A stretch of DNA of 31,667 nt from Taishania sp964580465 (GTDB lineage Bacteria; Bacteroidota; Bacteroidia; Flavobacteriales_D; Crocinitomicaceae), in assembly GCA_964580465.1 (NCBI GenBank), contig CAZOKJ010000026.1, forward strand, positions 1-31,667. The letters are read 5' to 3'. Shown piece by piece: positions 16,798-24,285 of the stretch. The position numbers were made by a program, and so were the translations under genes. Position 1 is the first letter of the stretch, and each line of letters begins with the position of its first letter. Under the pieces are notes generated by a model. That model worked only from the letters and a program-made list of their open reading frames with translations. It was not told the DNA's origin and made no database searches.

Positions 16798-17358
16798 ATG
16801 GCAGTTGATTACCGAACAATAGGAGAACAACTAAAAGAAGGGGCAACAATGCTTTACCCTACAGATACTATTTGGGGATTGGGGTGCGATGCAACGAATG
16901 AAAAAGCTTGTGCTAAATTGCTAGAATTAAAAAATAGACCAAGTGATAAAAGCTTTATCGTTTTAGTGGACAGCATTGCTATGTTGGAGCGATATGTTCC
17001 TGAATTTCATGAGGTATGTTACGACCTCATCGATTATGCTGTAAGACCTTTGACCATTATCTATCCTATTTCAAAAGGGTTGGCTCCAAACGTATTGGCC
17101 GCAGACGGAAGCGTGGGCATCCGTGTGACCAACGACCCAATTTGTCGTCAACTTATTCGATCTATTCATAAACCTATTGTTAGCACATCAGCCAATTTAA
17201 GTGGGGAACCGAGTCCCAAAAATTTTAGCGAAATCAATCCTGCAATAAAAGCTGGAGTTGATGTCACAATTGAAGAACGTATTAACGAACAAATGACTCA
17301 AGCTTCTCAAATCATACGCATAGGGTTAAAAGGAGAAGTAACCATCATTCGTTCTTAA
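16798..17358 (+). CDS. tsaC: L-threonylcarbamoyladenylate synthase
   Basis: It forms threonylcarbamoyl-AMP from threonine, bicarbonate and ATP, the first step in the universal t6A37 modification of ANN-decoding tRNAs. The 186-residue sequence has the TsaC/YrdC core motifs: LYPTDTIWGLGCDATN near residue 20, LKNRPSDKSF (the KxRP motif), and STSANLSGEPSP near residue 130. It lacks the extra C-terminal Sua5 domain, so the short TsaC form fits. These motifs separate it from the YciO-type paralogue at 4377-4994. It sits 1 nt after the lipoprotein gene and 12 nt before the receiver gene. Confidence 0.93.
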   Translation: MAVDYRTIGEQLKEGATMLYPTDTIWGLGCDATNEKACAKLLELKNRPSDKSFIVLVDSIAMLERYVPEFHEVCYDLIDYAVRPLTIIYPISKGLAPNVLAADGSVGIRVTNDPICRQLIRSIHKPIVSTSANLSGEPSPKNFSEINPAIKAGVDVTIEERINEQMTQASQIIRIGLKGEVTIIRS

Positions 17359-17370
17359 AAAATAATTACA

Positions 17371-17769
17371 ATGAAAATCGCATTAGCACAAGATCATCAT
17401 GAGCGTATCGAAGGTTATACTTCGTTGATGAAAGTATATGGTTATCACTTATTTCCTGTTGACAATTTAGATCAATTGATGCGCACGATTAAAGAGGAAG
17501 AAATCGATATCTTAATTCAGGATGTTAATTTTGGTAACTTAGATGCTCGAACAATTATTCCTATTATTAAAAAGCGTTTTCCGCAATTAAGAATTATCCT
17601 CGAAGTAAATGTTGAAGATATTGAGGTTGCTAAAACAGCGGTTGATTTAAACGTGAATGCTTGCGTTTATCATTCTGAACCTCCATCAGTAATGTTACAT
17701 GCATTGGAAACAATTATTGAAGGAAATAGCTATATTAGCCCAGAAATCAAAGACTTGTTAGGATTATAG
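17371..17769 (+). CDS. Stand-alone degenerate receiver (NarL-type) protein
   Basis: A 132-residue protein that aligns along its whole length with the receiver domain of NarL/LuxR-type response regulators. It includes the linker-like end EGNSYISPEI but stops before any helix-turn-helix. The acceptor Asp51 is kept (ILIQDVNFG). The acidic pair DDH has become QDH (Gln7, Asp8). The switch Thr/Ser after strand 4 is replaced (RIILEVN), and the conserved Lys is lost (VYHSEPP, Glu103 at that place). Normal phosphorylation signalling is therefore doubtful, and it may act through protein contacts. It is the last gene of the lipoprotein-tsaC run, and its stop overlaps the stop of the convergent WYL gene by 6 nt. 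Confidence 0.8.
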   Translation: MKIALAQDHHERIEGYTSLMKVYGYHLFPVDNLDQLMRTIKEEEIDILIQDVNFGNLDARTIIPIIKKRFPQLRIILEVNVEDIEVAKTAVDLNVNACVYHSEPPSVMLHALETIIEGNSYISPEIKDLLGL

Positions 17770-18780
17770 TTGATAATTGTTAATCATTCCTTGCACGCGC
17801 TTTTTTATTTCATCTACCAATGAAGTTGGTGATAAAATGGTCACTTCGCCTGCGTAGGAAAGTATCTCGCGAATAAATTCTTCTGATCGATACATTTCAA
17901 CTTCAAAAAGGACGCCTTCTTCACGCTCCTCAATGATTCGTTGTGAATGATGAATGGCTTGTGCTTGTAAATACTTAGCGGCAATGTTCTTAGCAAAAAA
18001 TTGAATTTTCTCCGGTGGATTTTCACTCGTTGTAATCCCCATTGAATAACGAAAAAAATCGTGCGGATTAAACGAATAAGGTTTTACTACTTGTTCGTCA
18101 GACAATTCAACCTTGCTCATACGTTCCAAAGCATAAGTGGTTATTCTATCCTTGATTAAATCATGTGAAATTAAATACCATCGATTGCGGTATTCTTTTA
18201 ACAATAAAGGGGACACCTTGCGAGGTTTAACCGTTTTAGTGTTGAAGTTTTCATAATCAAAATACACTGCCACGCTGTTTTGAATGGCTTTTAATAAATG
18301 AGGTAAGTGTTCTCCTCCACCAACAGAAGCTGCTGTTTCAAATTGTACAAATTCATCCAAATCTTTTGGTTGTTTTGCATCTGACGTTAGCACCACTCTA
18401 TCTACAATTTTATCAATTGCGTTACCAAATTCTCTAAACATTTCTACATCGCGAAATTGCAACAAGGTGTTAGCAGCAAAACGAACGGCATCTAAATCAG
18501 CTTCATTAAGAGGTACGTCATTAATGGTAAACTCCGGGTCTTCATAATAATAACCTCTGTGCAACCTGCTGTACTTAATAGGTGCATCGTATTCTTGACG
18601 CATTGCAAATAAATCTTTTTCAATGGTTGAATCACAAATGTTGTTGCCGTCTTCACTATTAAACAATTCTGCTTCACATGCAGCTCTTAAATCTTCCTTA
18701 CTTGGATAAGGTTTGTAAGGGTTGCGTATGCATTTATCAATAATGCGATGGCGGAATAAGGTATTTTTTATAAATGGCAT
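17764..18780 (-). CDS. WYL-domain transcriptional regulator
   Basis: A 338-residue regulator with an N-terminal winged-helix region (about residues 1-80, LFRHRIIDKCIRNPYKPYPSKEDL..., then STIEKDLFAMRQEYDAPIKY). A WYL domain follows from about residue 160 and contains the literal signature RNRWYLISHD (WYL at 201-203). The WCX-like C-terminal part begins near residue 245 (FSMGITTSENPPEKIQFFAKN-like region). WYL domains are thought to sense ligands such as nucleic acids or nucleotides. It starts 5 nt after the MbnH-like gene, so it is the last gene of the MbnP-MbnH operon; it may regulate that operon, but no operator was identified. Confidence 0.88.
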   Translation of the reverse strand: MPFIKNTLFRHRIIDKCIRNPYKPYPSKEDLRAACEAELFNSEDGNNICDSTIEKDLFAMRQEYDAPIKYSRLHRGYYYEDPEFTINDVPLNEADLDAVRFAANTLLQFRDVEMFREFGNAIDKIVDRVVLTSDAKQPKDLDEFVQFETAASVGGGEHLPHLLKAIQNSVAVYFDYENFNTKTVKPRKVSPLLLKEYRNRWYLISHDLIKDRITTYALERMSKVELSDEQVVKPYSFNPHDFFRYSMGITTSENPPEKIQFFAKNIAAKYLQAQAIHHSQRIIEEREEGVLFEVEMYRSEEFIREILSYAGEVTILSPTSLVDEIKKRVQGMINNYQL

Positions 18781-18785
18781 CTTTG

Positions 18786-19859
18786 TTAATCAGGTTTTGA
18801 AAATTTGGGATTGTTAATAAACGAATAATCAGTCAAAGTAAGTAAAAATGCTTTCAACAATTGTTTTTCTTGAGCTGTTAATTGTACGCCTCCTTGAAAG
18901 GCAAATTCCATCATTGGATCAATAGTCGGACTTGTTTTAACTTGATGGGAATAGTGATTAATCACTTCATCCAAGGTTTGGAAGCGCCCATCATGCATGT
19001 ATGGTGCCGTAAGCGCAATATTTCGTAAAGTTGGAACCTTAAACAAACCTCTATCACTTATTTTTCCAGTCACCTCTTCCCTACCGACATCGGTAAACAC
19101 ATTGTCCAGTCCGTTATTGCTAAATCGATTAACTTGCATCAAAGGACCGTTGTGACAATGGAAACAATCCGCACCGTTCAAACTTTGAAATAAATCATAT
19201 CCAGCCCATTCTTCTGTTGTAACACTTTGATAAATTGCGGTTTCTTCACCTGACAAAGGCAACTGGTTGGCGTACTTGTACATCACATCGTATTTCGAAT
19301 TGGCTGAAATCATTGTGCGCAAAAATTGAGCAATTGCTTTAGCAACGTATGCTGAATCAATCTTTTGAACACCAAAAGCTTTCACAAATAAACGCTTGTA
19401 TTCTAAGTCGTTTTCTAATCTTCTTTGTACCTCCTTCCAAGAAACGTTCATTTCGATAGGATCTTTAACAGGATGCAACACTTGTTGTTCCAAGGTTTGA
19501 ACTCTCCCGTCCCAAAAGAAGAAAGGCTGCCAACCTAAGTTAATCAATGCCATGGACTGCCTTCTTCCTACTGTTCCATTCACCCCTTTTGAAAAACGTT
19601 CTGGATCAGAAAAACTCGCCGATGGAGCATGACAACTCGCGCAAGAAATAGAATGGTCTAAGCTTAATTTTGTCTCATAAAATAACTTACGTCCTAGATA
19701 AACACCTTCTTCCGTCATAGGATTATCCGCTGGAATAAGCATTTGAGGGAAGTGACTCGGAATATCTAACACATAAGGAGTAGGTTCATGCACTTTTACC
19801 TCCTTTTTGCAAGCTGCAAAAATAAGCAAAACACTTCCTATGACCAGCCATTTTTTCAT
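18786..19859 (-). CDS. MbnH-like diheme cytochrome c peroxidase-family enzyme
   Basis: A 357-residue lipoprotein (MKKWLVIGSVLLIFAACKK, lipobox FAAC) of the diheme cytochrome c peroxidase/MauG superfamily. Two haem-binding CXXCH motifs are visible: CASCH at 73-77 and CFHCH at 232-236. Other family landmarks are LGRKLFYETKLS, FFFWDGRVQTLEQQ, and LFKVPTLRNIALTAPYMHDGRF near residue 272. The gene lies 1 nt after an MbnP-like gene, and characterised MbnH enzymes oxidise a Trp of MbnP to kynurenine using H2O2, so an MbnH role is more likely than simple peroxide removal. The axial ligand that would separate MauG/MbnH from peroxidase (Tyr or Met) cannot be decided by eye. It is predicted to act in the periplasm. 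Confidence 0.9.
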   Translation of the reverse strand: MKKWLVIGSVLLIFAACKKEVKVHEPTPYVLDIPSHFPQMLIPADNPMTEEGVYLGRKLFYETKLSLDHSISCASCHAPSASFSDPERFSKGVNGTVGRRQSMALINLGWQPFFFWDGRVQTLEQQVLHPVKDPIEMNVSWKEVQRRLENDLEYKRLFVKAFGVQKIDSAYVAKAIAQFLRTMISANSKYDVMYKYANQLPLSGEETAIYQSVTTEEWAGYDLFQSLNGADCFHCHNGPLMQVNRFSNNGLDNVFTDVGREEVTGKISDRGLFKVPTLRNIALTAPYMHDGRFQTLDEVINHYSHQVKTSPTIDPMMEFAFQGGVQLTAQEKQLLKAFLLTLTDYSFINNPKFSKPD

Positions 19860-19860
19860 C

Positions 19861-20610
19861 CTAATAAGGTTTTAGAGCAACTTTAAAATTATCCGCTAAC
19901 TTCAAACTCAAGGGTATTTGCTCTGGGCTCGAATGCGTTAAAAACTCTGTTTTTAAATCAACAACACTCGTTTGATTGCGCAACAAAGTTTTAAGGTCTA
20001 ACTGCAAGCGCAAACGTTCTGTTTGAGGAGCTACTATCTGCCAATTCAACGCTGTAAAACTCGTTTCTCTAAAGCATTCGTCCATTCCTACATGAAAGCT
20101 AATAGCATGGTTAAAATTTCCAGTATTAGCAGTATCTGCTATCATTTCCAACTTAAAAAAGATGTATCCCGGATTCCAACTCCAATGCATATCTCCAGCA
20201 TTTAAGATGTTCAAAGGATGTTCATTGGGAAAACCACTTGGATCCGCATGATTGCGAGTGCTATCAACTCCTATTGAAAATTGCAGTTGGCCAAAATTAG
20301 ATGCAGTACCTTTTTGTTGAAGCAAGAACACTCCTTTTTTTGAATCATAACTGGCTGCATCACTCAAAAGATTTGAGCCATTACGCAAATTTGTAACAAT
20401 CAACTTCATTTCACGCAACTTCACAGCATATCCTTCTTCCGTGTGAAATACGGTCTCATCAAACTGGATGGCTTGCGTTCCATAGCGAGGTTCCAAAGTT
20501 ATTTCAACAGTAGATTCAACCAGTGGATTATCTGTTGGTTTTTCCTTGCATGAGGCAAACATCCCAGCAGTCATCAGTAATACAGCTATTGCAGTGTGAA
20601 ATCCTTTCAT
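19861..20610 (-). CDS. MbnP-like copper-binding lipoprotein
   Basis: A 249-residue predicted lipoprotein when started at the ATG at 20610, chosen because it gives a proper signal and lipobox (MKGFHTAIAVLLMTAGMFAS, then Cys21). The body matches the MbnP family: VEITLEPRYGTQAIQFDE, MKLIVTNLRNGSNLLSD, FSIGVDSTRNHADPSG, and the signature GDMHWSWNPGYIFFKLE with Trp143 and Trp145. A later FHVGMDECF segment follows. In characterised MbnP a conserved Trp is converted to kynurenine by MbnH and helps bind copper; the Trp pair here is the obvious candidate, but this is inference. The gene is directly upstream of the diheme gene (1-nt gap). An in-frame reading from 20676 would add 22 residues and spoil the lipobox position. 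Confidence 0.88.
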   Translation of the reverse strand: MKGFHTAIAVLLMTAGMFASCKEKPTDNPLVESTVEITLEPRYGTQAIQFDETVFHTEEGYAVKLREMKLIVTNLRNGSNLLSDAASYDSKKGVFLLQQKGTASNFGQLQFSIGVDSTRNHADPSGFPNEHPLNILNAGDMHWSWNPGYIFFKLEMIADTANTGNFNHAISFHVGMDECFRETSFTALNWQIVAPQTERLRLQLDLKTLLRNQTSVVDLKTEFLTHSSPEQIPLSLKLADNFKVALKPY

Positions 20611-20634
20611 GAGAATATCCGTTTTTTTATAAAG

Positions 20635-20642
20635 TAAAGATA
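20635..20642 (-). promoter_or_regulatory. Possible -7 box of the MbnP operon
   Basis: Minus strand TATCTTTA, a 7-of-8 match to TAnnTTTG, 24 nt before the ATG at 20610. No -33 match. It is the best candidate in the 115-nt divergent region shared with the AddA-like gene. Confidence 0.3.
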
Positions 20643-20692
20643 AACATTTTTTTGGTGAAGATAAAATCTTTTCCATATCACCTATTTTTCCC

Positions 20693-20700
20693 TATATTTG
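20693..20700 (+). promoter_or_regulatory. Putative -7 box of the AddA-like gene
   Basis: TATATTTG matches TAnnTTTG and ends 25 nt before the ATG at 20726. No clear -33 TTTG at 17-21 nt. Confidence 0.5.
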
Positions 20701-20725
20701 TCTTACAACTTTCTAAAATGCATCC

Positions 20726-23700
20726 ATGAGCGAAAAAGACATTTATCTCAAAGTAATCAACGCGTCTGCTGGTAGTGGTAAAACTTATTCACTGGTGAAG
20801 GAATACATTCATTTATTGTTAATGAATGATGGTGAAAATGCTGAAATGAAGTACGCTGAAATTTTAGCTATGACCTTTACCAATAAGGCTGCTTTGGAGA
20901 TGAAAACGCGTATCATCAAAGCTTTGGATGAATTGGCTTATCCAGATTTACACCAATCCAATTACATCGATGCCATTGTTGAAAGTACGGGCCTTAAAAA
21001 AGAATACATTAGCGAAAAAGCCAGTCATTTTTTAAGCGGTATCCTTCATCATTATGAAGATTTTCATGTGCTTACAATTGATAAATTCAACCTTCGTTTA
21101 ATTCGCTCTTTTAGTCGCGATTTGGATTTGCCACCTGATTTTGATGTGGTACTCGATGAAAAATTAGTAATCGAGCAGGTGGTGGATGAACTCATGGAGG
21201 AAATTGGGAAAAATGTTGAATTGACTTCTCTTTTGTTGAAATACGCCAACGAAAACATTGAAAACGAAAAATCATGGAATCTTAGAAATGCACTCATCTC
21301 TTTTGGTATGATTCTGTCCAAAGAACGCGATTTTCCGTACGTTAAACGATTAATGGAAACAAATTTCACAAAAGAAGATCATCAACTCATTAAGGCGCAA
21401 ATCAAAGCTTTGGACCAATCCTATGAAGAAATTAAAAAAAGCATTCTAAGAGTTAACGACCAATACCATTTTGTTGACAAAAGTTTTCCTTATGGAAAAT
21501 CTGTCGTTGCATATATCCAAAAAACAAAGACAGCAAAATTAAAAGATGAATTTCCCTTTACCGATGCTAGTATAGGAAATATTGAAAAGAAAATAAATGA
21601 AGATGCTGGTGCAGCTGCTTTACATGAGCAAGTATTGCGTTTAAGAAATTTTTATGAGCAATACGTTGTCGATTATAAAATCATGACATCATTTATGGGC
21701 AATTTCTTTAATATGGCTTTGCTTAAACACTTAAATGCAGCACTTGCTTTGCACAATAAACAGGAACGTTTAATCCGTATTTCTGAATTCAACACCATGA
21801 TTTCAGACTTGTTAAAAGAAGACACGTTGTACGTTTATGAAAAGTTAGGCACGCGTTTTCGCCATTTTATGCTCGATGAATTTCAAGACACTTCTCGCCT
21901 TCAATGGAAAAATTTAATCCCTTTAATCAGAGAATCACTCGGACACGGGCAATTGAATTTCATTGTAGGTGACCCAAAACAAGCAATCTATCGCTTCAAA
22001 GATGGTGTAGCTGAACAGTTTGTCGCTCTCCCTGGCATTTACAATCCTGAAAATGACGCCGATTTAGCAGAACATTCCAACTATTTTGAAAAGGCCGGTA
22101 AAGTTTACGATTTAGATGATAATTGGCGCTCTTCAAAAGACATTGTTGATTTTAATAATGATGTGTTTCTAACTTTAAAAGACCAACTTTCAGAAGAACA
22201 CCGTGCTTTCTACAAATCCGTTGAACAACATCCAAAATCTTCAAAAAAAGGATACGTTTCTGTTGAAAGTGACACTACAAAATTAAATAAGGCAGAACAA
22301 AGGGACAACAGTTATGACTTTATTAAAAAAGCTGTCGTAGAAGCTATCAATGACGGCTTTAATCCTGGTGATATTTGTATTCTTGGTCGCAACAATGACT
22401 TTTGTAATGACGTTGCTAATCGACTTTCAAACGATGGTTATAGCGTTGTTTCAGCTGATTCACTCAATATCGATTCTGAGTTAACTGTACGCTTCTTATT
22501 AAGTTACTTAAAAGTTCGTCTCAACCCTGTTAACGCTAACTTAATCAGACAATTTGCTCATTTATACATCGAATTATTCAATAAAGATTTGCGCTATTAC
22601 CACTCTCTTTTTGTTGAAAAAACAACGGAAGGGGAATTGATAAAAACCGCAAATTTAGATTTATTTTTACGAGAAAATCCTGAATATACACAGTCGTTCT
22701 TTGCATCTTACGAAGGCTTGTACGATTTAATTCAAAAAGCTATTCGTATGTTTGGTTTCAATGAATTAAAAAATCCATATTTACATCACTTTGCAGACTT
22801 AATTCATTCATTTGAAATTAAAAACGGGCCAGACTTAAATCTTTTCTTGAAGAATTACGATGAACTTTCCAAAGAATCAAAAGCACTTCAAATTCCAGAA
22901 AGTGATGAGGCCTTAAAGGTAATGACCATCCACAAAAGCAAGGGATTAGAGTTCCCTGTTGTGGTTGTTGTCAATGAGATGAGTGAAACTCTAAAAGGAG
23001 AATTTTTCGTTGATACAACGAATTATTTATTGCGAAGTTCATTATCCGCTAATTCGGTCATTCCAGAAATTGTGCAAGCAAGTGAAGAAGAAATAAACAA
23101 TGTCTTTTTGGATAATCTCAACTTGTTTTATGTGGCTTACACGCGTCCTGTCAATCGTTTGTATATTAAAAATTATAGTTCTTCTGGTTCTACAAAAGCA
23201 TTGACAGACAAATTGCATCATATTTGGTCACAAATGCCTGGAGCAACGATGGAAGGAGAAATTCTTAGTCTAAAGCGAGGAGAACGATTAACACATGAGG
23301 CAAAAAGGACAGCCACTAAAGAAGATTTTTTTCAACCAGAGGCAAGTGTAGATAACCTTTGGTTTCCTGATATCGCGCTTCAAGATGCTGATGAGCTAAA
23401 AACCGATGATTTCTTATCAGATGAGCGACGTTATGGCAATCAATTCCACATAGCAATCGCATCTATTCATCACCCAAATGAAATTCAAAAAGTAGTGCAG
23501 CAGTTGCAACACGAAGGGAAAATTGAAACAGCATTTGCAAGCAACATCCAACAAGATTTGGTGAAATTATTTAGTTCAGAAACGTATGCTGCTTTATTTT
23601 CTGGAGCAAAAAACATTCTAAACGAACAAACTTTTATTATTTCACCAACCGAACTAATTCGTCCTGATAAAATCATCTTGCACGAAAACAAAACTGTTGT

Positions 23701-23842
23701 AATAGACTATAAAACAGGCGCTCCAAAAGATAAAGACATAACACAAATCCGACAATATCGTTCTGTCTTAGAAGAAATGGGCTATCCAAATGTAGATTCT
23801 TATTTGTTATACACAAAAGAGATTGAATTAAAAAAATTATAA
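20726..23842 (+). CDS. AddA-like UvrD-family helicase-nuclease
   Basis: A 1038-residue superfamily 1 helicase with a C-terminal nuclease, fitting the AddA subunit of AddAB-type break-processing enzymes. The Walker A motif is ASAGSGKT (13-20). The Walker B region is MLDEFQDTSRLQW (near 384), followed by FIVGDPKQAIYRFKDG and, later, VMTIHKSKGLEFPVVVV and LNLFYVAYTRPVNRLYI (motifs V and VI). A RecB-like PD-(D/E)XK nuclease core sits near the end (IILHENKTVVIDYKTG, with Asp and Lys at about 993-995). It would resect double-strand breaks for RecA loading, with an AddB partner. No addB is in this window, and the gene is alone, 38 nt before rnpA. Confidence 0.9.
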   Translation: MSEKDIYLKVINASAGSGKTYSLVKEYIHLLLMNDGENAEMKYAEILAMTFTNKAALEMKTRIIKALDELAYPDLHQSNYIDAIVESTGLKKEYISEKASHFLSGILHHYEDFHVLTIDKFNLRLIRSFSRDLDLPPDFDVVLDEKLVIEQVVDELMEEIGKNVELTSLLLKYANENIENEKSWNLRNALISFGMILSKERDFPYVKRLMETNFTKEDHQLIKAQIKALDQSYEEIKKSILRVNDQYHFVDKSFPYGKSVVAYIQKTKTAKLKDEFPFTDASIGNIEKKINEDAGAAALHEQVLRLRNFYEQYVVDYKIMTSFMGNFFNMALLKHLNAALALHNKQERLIRISEFNTMISDLLKEDTLYVYEKLGTRFRHFMLDEFQDTSRLQWKNLIPLIRESLGHGQLNFIVGDPKQAIYRFKDGVAEQFVALPGIYNPENDADLAEHSNYFEKAGKVYDLDDNWRSSKDIVDFNNDVFLTLKDQLSEEHRAFYKSVEQHPKSSKKGYVSVESDTTKLNKAEQRDNSYDFIKKAVVEAINDGFNPGDICILGRNNDFCNDVANRLSNDGYSVVSADSLNIDSELTVRFLLSYLKVRLNPVNANLIRQFAHLYIELFNKDLRYYHSLFVEKTTEGELIKTANLDLFLRENPEYTQSFFASYEGLYDLIQKAIRMFGFNELKNPYLHHFADLIHSFEIKNGPDLNLFLKNYDELSKESKALQIPESDEALKVMTIHKSKGLEFPVVVVVNEMSETLKGEFFVDTTNYLLRSSLSANSVIPEIVQASEEEINNVFLDNLNLFYVAYTRPVNRLYIKNYSSSGSTKALTDKLHHIWSQMPGATMEGEILSLKRGERLTHEAKRTATKEDFFQPEASVDNLWFPDIALQDADELKTDDFLSDERRYGNQFHIAIASIHHPNEIQKVVQQLQHEGKIETAFASNIQQDLVKLFSSETYAALFSGAKNILNEQTFIISPTELIRPDKIILHENKTVVIDYKTGAPKDKDITQIRQYRSVLEEMGYPNVDSYLLYTKEIELKKL

Positions 23843-23868
23843 ATCCTCCGTTCAAAAATAGAATCAAT

Positions 23869-23876
23869 TATCTTTG
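23869..23876 (+). promoter_or_regulatory. Putative -7 box of rnpA
   Basis: TATCTTTG, a full match to TAnnTTTG, followed by TGAG and then the rnpA ATG at 23881. The 4-nt distance suggests a leaderless mRNA. No clear -33 match. Confidence 0.5.
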
Positions 23877-23880
23877 TGAG

Positions 23881-24285
23881 ATGAACGAACAATTCGGAAA
23901 GGAATACAAGCTTTGTAGTAAGAAAATCATCTACCAACTGTTTGAAACAGGCAAGCGATTGCATTCGTTTCCATACACTGTTACGTATGATTTTGTTGAT
24001 CTTCCTGCCAATGCGGCTCCTTTTCAAGTGGTCATCTCTGCACCAAAGCGACAATTCAAACATGCTAACAAGCGTAATCACATCAAGCGATTAATGCGAG
24101 AGTGCATCCGAAAAAACAAACATGTGTTAGAAGATTTTTTAGCATTGGAATCAAACAAAAGCAAACAATTAGCGTTATTCATTGTATATCGTCATCACGA
24201 AGAACTAGATTTTGAAACTTTGATGCGAAAAACATCAAAATTATTTGTAACATTGACAACAACAATTCAGCAAAATGAAAAATAA
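23881..24285 (+). CDS. rnpA: Ribonuclease P protein component
   Basis: A small basic protein (134 residues) that helps the RNase P RNA cut the 5' leaders of tRNA precursors. The RNR signature is clear: KRNHIKRLMRE at 64-74. The N-terminal part (LCSKKIIYQLFETGKRLHSFP) and the central FQVVISAPKR strand fit the family. It is not next to rpmH, which is usual outside the origin-linked arrangement. It overlaps the S41 peptidase gene by 11 nt, so the two are coupled. Confidence 0.93.
   Translation: MNEQFGKEYKLCSKKIIYQLFETGKRLHSFPYTVTYDFVDLPANAAPFQVVISAPKRQFKHANKRNHIKRLMRECIRKNKHVLEDFLALESNKSKQLALFIVYRHHEELDFETLMRKTSKLFVTLTTTIQQNEK

Noticed and set aside
20611..20676. Upstream start for the MbnP-like gene
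   Set aside because: The extra 22 residues would precede the signal peptide and put the lipobox Cys at position 43; the ATG at 20610 gives a normal lipoprotein N-terminus.
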